From Psoroptes ovis (Eukaryota > Arthropoda > Arachnida > Sarcoptiformes > Psoroptidae), in contig PQWQ01000006.1 of NCBI GenBank assembly GCA_002943765.1, forward strand, positions 1,302,001 to 1,366,000: 64,000 nt of DNA, written 5' to 3'. The notes under the pieces are model-generated. The model was not told the origin of the DNA. It did not search any database and saw only the letters and a list, made by a program, of their open reading frames with translations. Shown here one piece after another: positions 38,401-43,494 of the stretch. The position numbers were made by a program, and so were the translations under genes. How positions within the stretch are numbered: the stretch's first letter is position 1; each line of letters starts with the position of its first letter.

Positions 38401-39174
38401 TGTTGTTCATTTTATTTTACTATCTTTTACAATAGAATTAATGATGACCATCAAAAATGAAAAACTATTATTATCATTGAAATTATGGTTTTGTGAACAT
38501 GAAATTTTTGGTAAATTTTTTCGATTTCAACAGTATGGAATGACGGTATCGTTTTTCAATGGGTTTTTGCAACGAGAAAATAATGGTAAAATGATGATTA
38601 TAATGGTTGTTTGGCCAAGAATTTCAGAATAATTCAGAATCATTAGGAATCAATTTACCTTTTTGCTCGAGCAAATAATTAATTAAATTTTTTAAATTAT
38701 TTTCAAATTTAAAATGCAAATTCAGGCAAATATAATTAATTTTAATTATCAACTTACTAACTGATTCAACTAAATATATGAGCAATACACCATCATGTAA
38801 ATCATTTATTAATGATGTTATCAATTGACGATTATTGCTGCTATTGTTGTTATTATTATTTGTATTTCGTTGTTGTTGTTGAAATTTTGAGGGTATTTTT
38901 GATAATTGTTGTTGTTGCTGCTGCTGTTGCTGTTGTTGATCTAATTCATGATATCGTTTTTTAATATAATGATTAGCCCAATCAGTATAAATCTATCAAA
39001 GCAATTTGAATTTGAAAAATGAAAAAATTTTAAAAATTGAAAATCATCGGAAAAAATGATTAAAAGTTCTAGAAAAACCGGAATAAAATCAGAAATCAAA
39101 ATTTTTAAAACCTTAATAATTGTTTGTTTTTGATTTTGTATCATTTCATTGGTAGCCGTTATTGATGGATTCAT
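1..39174 (-). CDS. sick: Neuron navigator (NAV/sickie/UNC-53 family), 15 exons, C-terminus off the left edge
   Basis: Cytoskeletal plus-end-tracking protein of the neuron navigator family, which guides axon and cell migration by linking microtubules and actin. Exons in transcript order (high to low coordinate): 39174-39112, 38992-38758, 37711-37554, 30344-30272, 30035-29579, 29089-28878, about 25906-25628, 25524-24823, 24727-24266, 24163-23962, 23868-23629, 23357-22178, 21282-21184, 1927-1264 and 1113-<1. All junctions keep frame and use GT-AG. About 2046 residues are present. The CH domain (about 22-197) starts IYTDWANHYI and ends LFFNISRYKQ. [ST]xIP EB-binding motifs occur in exons 6 and 8. 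Coiled coils occur in exons 13-14 and 15. Vertebrate NAVs are about 2400 residues and end in an AAA domain, which here must lie left of base 1. Family identity is secure by recognition of several separate conserved blocks; exact ends of exons 1, 7 and 13 are less certain. Confidence 0.93.
1264..1927 (-). CDS. sick: NAV exon 14: second part of the coiled coil and N-rich linker
   Basis: Begins AHMVAAFEQSLSSMTTRLQQ then LSSTSELKDNELERLRKTID and VLKK, almost residue-for-residue the NAV2 block AHLVAAFEQSLVNMTSRLQ and onward. About 170 residues of N/K/S-rich linker follow. Acceptor AATGAACAG, donor GATG|GTATAT, phase 0 in and 1 out. Confidence 0.95.
2392..4683 (-). CDS. Alternative first exon of NAV, or an intronic N-rich gene (764 codons; 781 if read to the stop at 2338)
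   Basis: An uninterrupted frame starts at ATG (MSLYCTLPRKRNNKN). An in-frame TAA lies 13 codons upstream with no AG between, so this is a true first coding exon. The product is Asn/Ser-rich with D/E clusters, Ser runs and basic patches (SFRSRSRQSIRNLSIRLSKF; MRERISMKKLRSS), like other NAV linkers. Near the end, CAGAATAAG|GTTGAG is a donor in phase 0, matching exon 14 at 1927. A transcript from here would encode this region, the last part of coiled coil 1 and everything after it, but not the CH domain. If not spliced there, it ends at a TAA at 2338 as an independent 781-residue protein. Its length in such AT-rich DNA makes coding status nearly certain; how it is spliced is inferred. Confidence 0.75.
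4684..11337. other. NAV intron 13 (left part): no gene seen
   Basis: Very AT-rich intron with A/T runs, ATG/ATC-type triplet repeats (e.g. 7177-7193) and scattered short random frames. If 2392-4683 is an alternative first exon, its promoter should lie just above 4684. I see no clear TATA element and no RNA gene. Confidence 0.6.
11338..11345. repeat. Target-site duplication ATCTTATG (left copy, hAT)
   Basis: Identical to the right copy at 13212-13219; 8 bp as expected for hAT integration. Confidence 0.92.
11820..12345. repeat. Left inverted-repeat arm inside the hAT element
   Basis: Imperfect inverted copy of about 12590-13060. Matching blocks include GAGATGCGCTTAGCGTATCT against GAGATGCGCTCAACGGATCT (reversed right arm), AAGTCTGCGCTATTTATTTA against AAGTCTCCGCTATTCATTTA, and a CACGTG-AGCCT-GGTCAC core. 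Ends are approximate, judged by eye. Confidence 0.75.
12590..13060. repeat. Right inverted-repeat arm inside the hAT element
   Basis: Partner of the left arm, with a spacer of about 245 bp between them. It is interrupted by the nested MITE at 12841-12993; removing that restores collinearity with the left arm. Confidence 0.75.
12841..12993. mobile_element. Nested hAT-type MITE (153 bp)
   Basis: The termini are CAGTCATTCTCAACC and, reversed, CAGTCATTATCAACC: a 15-bp inverted repeat with two mismatches. The perfect 8-bp duplication CGCTAGTT lies at 12833-12840 and 12994-13001. CAGTxxTTCTCAACC ends with GCGGCACAC-type subterminal repeats (seen three times here, in variants) are typical of Charlie-like hAT MITEs in many animals. 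It is inserted in the right arm of the larger element, so it is younger than that element. Confidence 0.92.
13212..13219. repeat. Target-site duplication ATCTTATG (right copy, hAT)
   Basis: Identical to 11338-11345; directly abuts the terminal G of the element. Confidence 0.92.
13220..14553. other. NAV intron 13 between the hAT and copia elements: no gene seen
   Basis: AT-rich with (AAAT)n near 13713-13735 and ATG-type repeats near 14188-14202. The short open frames on both strands have random AT-rich composition. Confidence 0.55.
14554..14558. repeat. Copia target-site duplication CTATC (left copy)
   Basis: Identical to 19220-19224; 5 bp as usual for copia integrases. Confidence 0.9.
14559..14893 (-). 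repeat. 3' LTR of the copia element
   Basis: 335 bp, identical by eye to the 5' LTR. It could drive transcription leftward towards NAV exon 14 (TATA-like sequence at 14775-14783). Confidence 0.95.
14894..14900 (-). promoter_or_regulatory. Copia polypurine tract
   Basis: AGGGGAG immediately before the 3' LTR on the coding strand, where plus-strand DNA synthesis is primed. Short but purine-only and correctly placed. Confidence 0.7.
14932..14968. repeat. AATA microsatellite in the copia 3' untranslated part
   Basis: Tandem AATA/AATG units between the polyprotein stop and the 3' LTR. Confidence 0.85.
15011..18880 (-). CDS. Copia Gag-Pol polyprotein, 1289 residues, intact
   Basis: Starts MDSAAPRITI only 4 nt after the 5' LTR; the frame is also open for 36 codons into the LTR, without an ATG. 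Gag of the UBN2 type occupies about 10-185. The CCHC knuckle is CYNCHKIGHVKRNC (212-225). The aspartic protease motif is VDGGAS (287-292). The integrase zinc site runs from H423 to C461, and the catalytic triad is D488, D551, E587 (a D-x35-E spacing). Reverse transcriptase runs from about 825 with YVDD at 981-984. RNase H carries YSDADLAG (about 1142-1149), SEAEY (about 1183-1187) and FIDNQS. No stop or frameshift is seen, so the element may be able to make all its enzymes. Gag and Pol share one frame, as in Drosophila copia, where splicing makes the Gag-rich RNA. Confidence 0.96.
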   Translation of the reverse strand: MDSAAPRITILTSTSFGRWSVEIVAALQSRNLYEYISSDIAADKFDVQKDAQAKLILYNSIDDENYQRIRSCQKSKQIYESLCQYHLGESNEKTERLLRQLHCLKWTENDSEIFSTVRSIAAELENLGRKLSEEELCSKVITMLPPKYITINVSVMAMKKCGNKVTLNMIESMIMDLADHLKQIDLTGNNDNEVTNSNKNMLAMAKKKIIRCYNCHKIGHVKRNCPKRRNGDRWRSDEQRESGPSGNATKPKMLMMALKESKSKGLGKWTKPMMSDNGQYEHCQVFVDGGASQHMFNDSKYFSEVRSHVEDKLISPGGIAKASAVGNVEFEVHDGTEWRVLELTNVLLVKDCPMNLVSIGQLTLTDGVTFDGDRYHTTIYKDGDSLMVADRSDEYNNVYELRSRFAKKRLSMAAISCNLSTWHERFNHVNKKILIDMTKGAHVIGMPAKLNDDIGFCHGCCAGKMIESSHPSAQRKLRASAGEFLHLDIAGYMSEPSIHRNKYFLIAVDDYSGYIKIRFMKDRSQTLEKFKLLCNEVKLETGSTVKCIRSDCGSEFMSNEFQKFVNQNGINHQTATVGVPQQNGRAERNIRTITEHATAALVGKNLPKFLWDEAVNQVVYTKNRVLNSLGVVPYTLWFGRKPDVSNLRIFGSEGEMLLKNVGKFEAKTLPVIMVGYDGDTLYRCYSKVRKCIEVTSSVKWNEKPSVQFRVVDQPRIEPNIDANELSTNDGDADSNEVKSETDIDDQQNPICESGEHSNDEKKRGRPVGAKNRTYKMNINRKQSLRKFAGFSGVPKSYDDAINCDESNKWMESMKTEYNALIENDTWDIVPRPSNQQVISVKWLYTIKEDGRYKSRLVARGFEADDSDYDNYAPVVNAEIIRFVFSLIATFDMELIQFDVSTAFLNGFITHDVFIEQPLGFNDDSDRVCKLKRGLYGLRESPKAWNKRFNEVIVQFGFNVSEYEPCLYYNFSDDSMTIIILYVDDGIICSTNPDMPMKVFNYLNANFKVNQILSNVYVGFEYHRNREMRQIHLKQEKYIIDKLNLFGMNQCKEMKSPCSSDNLYIESPANESYPYRQVLGSLMYLVYKTRPDICFIVSNLARFVERPTEIHVTAIKRVLRYLKGTTKIGITLGGKRNFEMIAYSDADLAGRKDDRKTTSGFVIMIDGPVLWKTKAQKVIVDNTSEAEYIAAGMCSKQIQFLMNICNELKLKMNRPTLFIDNQSTIVQLNQINISAKLRHISIKYHMIKQLIKNEIIYVEWIESSEQLADWLTKAVSVARHQSLMQKWIIQ
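18873..18884 (-). promoter_or_regulatory. Copia primer-binding site, overlapping the gag start
   Basis: GGTTATGGATTC directly follows the LTR. Its first 8 bases equal the copia site that pairs with the anticodon arm of initiator methionine tRNA (GGTTATGGGCCC in Drosophila copia). The ATG within it is the polyprotein start codon. Confidence 0.65.
18885..19219 (-). repeat. 5' LTR of the copia element
   Basis: 335 bp. On the minus strand it begins TGTTGAGAAAAAC and ends ATCACGAACA. It holds a TATA box (TATATAAAG, plus-strand 19101-19109), a direct repeat ACTGTTAGTAG in U3, and AATAAA-type sequence in the 3' part. Confidence 0.95.
19220..19224. repeat. Copia target-site duplication CTATC (right copy)
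   Basis: Identical to 14554-14558 and directly abuts the terminal CA of the LTR. Confidence 0.9.
20355..20963 (+). CDS. Unusually long intronic frame, 202 codons, unrecognised
   Basis: ATG-initiated frame antisense to NAV, ending about 220 bp before exon 13. The product is K/N/I/F-rich, with a polyN run from an AAT microsatellite near residue 22, and has no domain I recognise. Composition looks like translated AT-rich DNA. However, other clearly non-coding frames here rarely exceed 120 codons, so the length is surprising. Probably not a gene. Confidence 0.15.
20417..20452. repeat. AAT trinucleotide microsatellite
   Basis: About 12 near-perfect AAT units in NAV intron 13. Confidence 0.9.
21184..21282 (-). 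CDS. sick: NAV exon 13: first coiled coil
   Basis: 33 codons, phase 0 at both ends: PEEKYIHEIRRLRRELDQAN then EKIYTLTSQLTAN. This matches the vertebrate NAV coiled coil (IKRLRRELEASQEKVATLTSQLSAN). The donor is AAT|GTAAGT. The acceptor, ATTCAAAAG, lies just after an A25 tract and has no pyrimidine tract. Confidence 0.9.
21294..21318. repeat. T25 homopolymer (A25 on the NAV strand)
   Basis: Uninterrupted run ending 11 bases from the acceptor AG of NAV exon 13. Confidence 0.95.
21319..22177. other. NAV intron 12: nothing recognised
   Basis: AT-rich with ATA/ATG-type repeats. The only other feature is a CTG/TTG run near 21958-21975. Confidence 0.6.
22178..23357 (-). CDS. sick: NAV exon 12: long Ser/Asn-rich central region
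   Basis: Starts LDETSSLSSDTTGGGG, a Ser-rich acidic block resembling the equivalent NAV region. About 390 residues of S/N/Q-rich sequence follow, with short ordered islands: KPGDLICEYESINRLRETMS, GRSGSFRLPG and HHLPPIPAHLSKLK. These islands probably hold the functional motifs. Acceptor TTCGACAG, donor ACG|GTGATT, phase 2 in and 0 out. Confidence 0.88.
23629..23868 (-). CDS. sick: NAV exon 11
   Basis: Encodes NETADEFFSEPELSISKNN, then a Ser/Asn linker ending KNPNR. Acceptor ATTTACAG, donor GATG|GTAAAT. Phase 2 at both ends is the only phase that joins exons 10 and 12. An alternative donor GTAAGC just upstream would break the frame. Confidence 0.82.
23962..24163 (-). CDS. sick: NAV exon 10
   Basis: Begins VNTLAPTAPTIMYRKPENQQ after AATTCAACAG. 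It has a short polyQ run, then RSHYEPLYSNG and a tail GADYYGSDDNDD. Donor ATAG|GTAAGA; phase 1 in and 2 out. Confidence 0.85.
24266..24727 (-). CDS. sick: NAV exon 9
   Basis: Begins (A)MVTPIMSTID after ACATAG and ends QSLTNG at AAATG|GTAAAC, phase 1 in and out. Contains a polyQ run, a basic patch and a PEIPIPPVMEKP segment. The following 102-nt intron stays open in this frame, so unspliced RNA would also be translatable. Confidence 0.85.
24823..25524 (-). CDS. sick: NAV exon 8: basic Ser/Pro linker with three [ST]xIP motifs
   Basis: Acceptor TTCTTTTTACAG, donor TTAAAG|GTAAAA, phase 1 in and out. The product is S/T/N-rich with basic proline patches (RLPTPSNSNQPRRP). It has SSIP near 25355, TTIP near 25085 and SSIP near 24975. 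Clusters of such motifs among basic Ser/Pro sequence are how NAV proteins bind EB1 and microtubules. Confidence 0.88.
25628..25906 (-). CDS. sick: NAV exon 7, start uncertain; possible alternative start at 25925
   Basis: Open frame ending FSNDLDG at a donor GATG|GTTCGC, which gives phase 1 as exon 8 requires. Three AG sites (exon starts 25906, 25900 and 25894) would all join exon 6 in phase 1; I chose the first. An ATG at 25925-25923, directly after an in-frame TGA, could instead start a transcript lacking the CH domain. The encoded linker includes basic RNRRSKS. Confidence 0.7.
25926..28877. other. NAV intron 6: no exon recognised
   Basis: AT-rich. A 98-codon plus-strand frame at 27918-28214 contains a duplicated ACATCTTTTCTATCTCT segment but has no recognisable protein character. 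If the ATG at 25925 is used, a promoter should lie in the first few hundred bases. Confidence 0.55.
28878..29089 (-). CDS. sick: NAV exon 6: linker with TSIP motif
   Basis: S/N/T/Q-rich linker. It contains T-S-I-P at 28960-28971, an [ST]xIP motif of the type that binds EB proteins at microtubule plus ends and a known property of the NAV family. Acceptor GATTAG|G, donor AAAAG|GTTAGT, phase 2 in and 1 out. Confidence 0.85.
29579..30035 (-). CDS. sick: NAV exon 5: end of CH domain plus low-complexity linker
   Basis: Starts DIHEGNLKSILTLFFNISRY, matching the end of the NAV CH domain (EIRNGNLKAILGLFFSLSRY). This is followed by KQ-rich, acidic N/D-rich and Q/S-rich linker. Acceptor TTGGCACAG, donor CAAG|GTAAAC, phase 1 in and 2 out. 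Confidence 0.93.
30272..30344 (-). CDS. sick: NAV exon 4: CH-domain helix INNIDSCIRYL
   Basis: Short exon of 73 nt encoding INNIDSCIRYLKHLGVNTKG and then IYAK, matching NAV2 IENIDACLNFLAAKGINIQG. Acceptor TTCAAG|ATT, donor AAAAG|GTTTGT, phase 0 in and 1 out. It is isolated by a 7.2 kb intron on one side and 236 bp on the other. Confidence 0.92.
30345..37553. other. NAV intron 3 (7.2 kb): no certain gene
   Basis: AT-rich. Contents: a CAA/CAG-rich stretch at 33548-33596, a plus-strand frame at 35572-35772 whose 3' half reads like protein (SRKAEEIYREYMENNN) but has no family match, a GC-richer patch near 35975-36025, and the GC-rich islet with a possible secretory frame at 36982-37095. Confidence 0.5.
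36982..37095 (+). CDS. Possible small secretory ORF, 37 residues (weak)
   Basis: MMLIIIITAVIIKFELSNVQ resembles a signal peptide and is followed by an alanine-rich tail in a GC-rich islet. It is antisense to NAV inside intron 3. There is no clear donor, and I recognise no homologue. It may instead be chance or regulatory sequence. Confidence 0.15.
   Translation: MMLIIIITAVIIKFELSNVQTLHKSNAAAAVADASAE
37554..37711 (-). CDS. sick: NAV exon 3: second low-complexity insertion in the CH domain
   Basis: Preceded by a good pyrimidine-rich acceptor (TTTTCTTTTTTAG). Encodes TESTLLPLNA, an N/H/Q-rich stretch and PKHVNQM; the last residues align with the NRSQM of vertebrate NAVs just before IENIDACL. 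Enters in phase 1 and leaves in phase 0 at ATG|GTAAAT. Confidence 0.88.
38758..38992 (-). CDS. sick: NAV exon 2: first half of CH domain with polyQ/N insertion
   Basis: Begins IYTDWANHYIKK, the NAV CH-domain signature of helix 1. A run of about 35 Q/N/S residues (mixed CAA/CAG) then separates it from LINDLHDGVLLIYLVE, the conserved DGVLL helix. Acceptor TGATAG|ATT and donor A|GTAAGT; leaves phase 1. In vertebrate NAVs the two helices are separated by only a few residues. Confidence 0.93.
39112..39174 (-). CDS. sick: NAV exon 1 (start codon, 21 residues)
   Basis: Starts MNPSITATNE. The ATG has A at -3, and an in-frame TAA lies just upstream. The donor is AAG|GTTTTA, which is weak, but phase 0 fits exon 2 exactly. 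The donor and the 5' end are the least certain parts of the model. Confidence 0.65.
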
Positions 39175-42100
39175 TGTTCGAGCTTTTTTCAATTAAATTT
39201 CAGAATTTTTCATCGAAATTTCAATCTCAAATGCATCGGAATTTTAATTGAAATTTTAGATTAAATCAAAGTCAATCACACCGCACATTATAAACATTTT
39301 TAAAATAGGAATACATTATCAATAAACAGCTAATGGAGCAAACAAACAAATAAAATTCATTGAAATTTTAAATTCTTGAAATTAAAAATTAAATAAAAAA
39401 TAAGCGGTTTTTTCTCGAATCGTGCACCAGCCAACACACACAGACACATCCAGAGACACACAAACACACATCAACAATGAATTTCAATTGTTAACTTATT
39501 TGATTTAATTTTAATTTTCTTTGAAGAATTTAAAATTTAATAGAAAGTCTAAACAAACGAATTTCTGCTTTCACTTTGATTCGGGTGAAAAAAATCAGCT
39601 AATTCGGACAACCAGCGTATGGTATGCACGCCAGCGGTACCATTCTCTTGTAGATTCTCTAAGGATCTACAACAAGAAGATTCTCAAAAGATTCTTCTTC
39701 GTTCTTAACGAAAAATATTATTCTTATCATCAAAGAATCATGTGGAATTATTTTGTTTGCTTTGCTTTTTGTAATGAATAAAGTTAATTTTCCATTCATT
39801 ATTATTATGTTGTACGCTACTTGTTAATAATAATCAAAATAGAAAGACTTCTACGACTTTTTAGAAAAAAAGACATATTCTTTTATTATTTTCCAATGAA
39901 TTTGAATATTTTCTATTTTGAATTTTTTCAGAAGAATAATAATGATTTTTGCCAAAAATAAAAAAAGATGCTTAATTTTCTTCTATGGAAAAAAATAAAG
40001 ATTCATCAAAGATATAAACATATCATCATCACATAACATAACACACAATACTACCAACCAATATCGTTCATTCTTGTGTTGTCTTGTCTTGTGTTTATTT
40101 ATTTGTTTGTTGGTAAGCGTTTTTGATTGTTGAATATTTTGAGGAACCGCCGCCCAAGTAGCCAGTAGCAAGTAGTTGAAAACTGAATAAAATAAAAATG
40201 AAAATATCACTATTCTTATGGCTTTTGAAGAAGTCGATAAAAGCCTAAGAAGATTCTTTAAGATGATTTTCATTTTATTCCACACATCATTCATTCATTT
40301 ATATAATATTCATGATGATGAACCTAATGATATTAAAATTTTTCTATTTTTTCATTTTTTACTTTTAGTTTTGACTCAAAAGATTATTATTATTCTCCTA
40401 TTTACTCTATTTTTATCATTTGGTCTCTATTAACATATTTCTATTCGTATTTTCTTTCATATTTTGACTTTAAATTTTTTTCAAATTTTATAATCGAAAA
40501 TACATTTCCATTGAATTATATTCAATATTATCATTGTAAAATGTTCATGGAAATACTATTAAAAATAAGAATGTTTTCAATATGAATTTCGCATTCAATT
40601 TTCTTCAATGAATGAAGGAAATTGAATACAGATGTAGAAAATAAGAGAAGAAAATTAACATCAAATATAAAATATTCAAAATGTTTGTTTGGGGTAGTTA
40701 TGAAATTTTCAGCGTTTTTTTTCTTGCACAATAATATTTATAACAGAAAATGTCATGAAATACTTGTAATAATAATTATGATGAAAATAATAATATTCTC
40801 TACATTTCGGCATTGGATATTCAGTGTTTTGTTGCTCAGTGGTATGATGATGATGAGTATTTACGAATGATATCATCGTCATCATCAACATCAACAGCTA
40901 CATCGGCAAAGAATGTTATTCGAAGATTGAGTGTTTGAGATAATTTGTTTGTTTTTATTAAATCTTTTATCATTATCATACGATATGCGACATTCTGTTA
41001 TTTGAATCGAAAAGAATTCATATCAAAGAATTTCTTAATCATTCGTATGATAAAATAATAAAAGATAAATATTAAAAATTATGTAATGATTGACCTAGTT
41101 TTCACATTTGTTGTCATATAAATTAATTATCGAAAAAGAAAATATTGAATTAATTAATTTTTATCATTGTTATTCGATAATAACAATAGTGATGATGATG
41201 GTGATGATAGAATGAAAAAAATTATTGTTTATTCCTAGTTTAAGCATCATTAATTATTATTATTCTTATTGTTATTGACAAAAGGTCAATAATCAATAAA
41301 TGAATTGCATCGACTCATTCATCAAATAAATATTTATAATTGAAAATAATATTTTTCATCATCTATTTTTAGTTTTAGCTTTAGTTTCAGTTTTTAACTC
41401 CAACAATTTGGAATGAACAATCATAGCGATGGAATGAATAAATAAATAAATAATTATATACACAAGTTCATCGTTCTTTTGTATTTTTTTTGAACATTTG
41501 AAATGTATGAATGAATGAATGAATTCGGAATTAATTTTAATCAATTTCAATTCATTTACATCATTCCATCGCATTATACTGATACGGAAATTCAAATATT
41601 TTGATGAATAAGTCGAATAAATTTATTTACAAATGATGCCATTTTTCATTCAAAGTTAATAAGAATTGAGGGACATTTGGGAATGATTCTCCGTTATTGA
41701 TTAATTAGTAAAAATATTTTATTTTTAATAATTATTGAAAACATTTCAATTACTTTTGCAAAATGTATTTCAAATCGTAATTACATAACAACTAAAATAA
41801 TTGAAATTTTTAAAATTCTGCTATTTTGTTTTGTTTAATCAATGATTGAAATAAATACAAAACAAAATACTGTTCTGGTCATATACAAAATTCAATTTAT
41901 AATGATGTTAATGAACTTTTCAACACTAAATTTTGAAAAATCAAACAAAAAAACTTCTTTTTTCATATAAATGAACTGGAAAATTTATTTTTAAATAAAT
42001 TTTCAATTTTTTTGTTTGAAAAAACAATAAATATTGTTCAATGTGCGTGTGTGTGTATTATATGAATTCATTGTTGTAATTCTCAATTTGAAAGTGAAAT

Positions 42101-43385
42101 ATTGTTTTTGCGAAATGTTCGTATTGTTTGTTTATTTACTCGATTCATTTTCATGGAAATCATTTGACGATCGAATCTGGCAAATTTTCAATAAAGAATT
42201 ATTGAGATTTTTCGCGAAGATGCTTGGTATTCGGGCATCTGAATTGAAGAAATCTGACCAACAATCACTGCCCATAAATTGTATATAAATGACCCTCAAA
42301 ATTATATGATATCATTATCTTTTTTCGAGGGCATTGTTCGTTGAATAGAATTGTCATGGGTTTACAATTGAATTAAAGAAACTAAAATGAAATCTAAAAA
42401 TTGTCGTTTTTGTTATCTGGTTCTGGTTCAGGTTTTGGTTTGTTCGAAAAATTTTTCATTTAATTTTCAATACGACTCTTTATTCTCTTTGGTTATCTCT
42501 CTCTCTCTACGTTTGTCTTTCCACATATTCAATTGAATTATTCGGTTATTATACACCGCTTGAATTCGATTATGAATTCAACGATGTTCAAGTTACAGTT
42601 TTTTTTTGTTGTTTTTAGCGTTGAAAGTTGAATTGAATTTTTACCATTTGTAAAATTACAAACAGGTTGTTAACTTGTATTACTTTGAAGGTAAATCAAA
42701 AAAAAAGATATGGCAACAAGTACAATTATGATAATGAATTGAATTTTATTTTATTTCGACATTTTTCTGTTGAAAAAAAAATGTTTAACGAAATCAAATT
42801 CATATTTATGAAAACATTAAGAAATTCAGAAAAAAAAATTTCATCACCATTTGCTTTAATATTATCTTGATTACGCTTGTTTTCACTGGTATAAAAATAA
42901 TCAATTTAATCTTTCACAGTAAAAATTACCATTAAATTTATTTCAAATCAACCAGAAAATTGTTGCTTCAAGAAATTTTAAAATTTTTCATTTCCTCATT
43001 CATTTTTTTCAGTCGTTCGGTTCTGTTCATAATTTGTCATATCATAAATTTGATCTGATTTAATTGTCAAATGAATATAGAAACAAACATAGAAGAAAAA
43101 AATGAAATGATATGATGAAAAAGATTAAATTTAAATTATTATAACGAAACGATATTGATCAGGATATGAATTTGTGAATTTATTCCTTCGTTTTTATTTT
43201 ATTTTCTGGGTTAAAATTTATGAGTTTGATTTAGAGAAAAATAAAATAAACTAGTCATCATAATCATCATCATCATCGTAATCATCCTCATAATAAATTG
43301 ACATTTAAAAGATTCAATCAATTTTCTTGACGGTTTGACCTTTGTCATGACTAGAATTCATTGATTTTCATCTTAAATAAAAATA
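39175..43385. other. Region between NAV exon 1 and the filzig-like gene: promoters expected
   Basis: The two genes are divergent here, so both promoters may lie in this 4.2 kb. A GC-richer patch with three short palindromes sits at about 39590-39700. A plus-strand frame near 42150-42288 (WKSFDDRIWQIFNKELLRFF) reads like protein but shows no splice partner. If the 47 kb exon belongs to NAV, this whole region is intronic. Confidence 0.5.
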
Positions 43386-43494
43386 ATGATGAAGCCGAAT
43401 ATCAAATTTTTCAATTTTATCATATTAATTATTATTATAATCGGATTATCATTGATGTTATCGATATCATCGATTGAAACATCAAGAATTCGTG
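43386..43494 (+). CDS. flz: Filzig-like exon 1: signal peptide
   Basis: MMKPN, then a hydrophobic core rich in I/L, then SSIETSRIR. Donor G|GTGAGT. Two adjacent ATGs are in frame; I took the first. Confidence 0.88.

Noticed and set aside
42034..42288. Plus-strand frame with protein-like end WKSFDDRIWQIFNKELLRFF
   Set aside because: First half is random-looking, there is no acceptor with a pyrimidine tract and no partner exon; left as a note in the intergenic entry.
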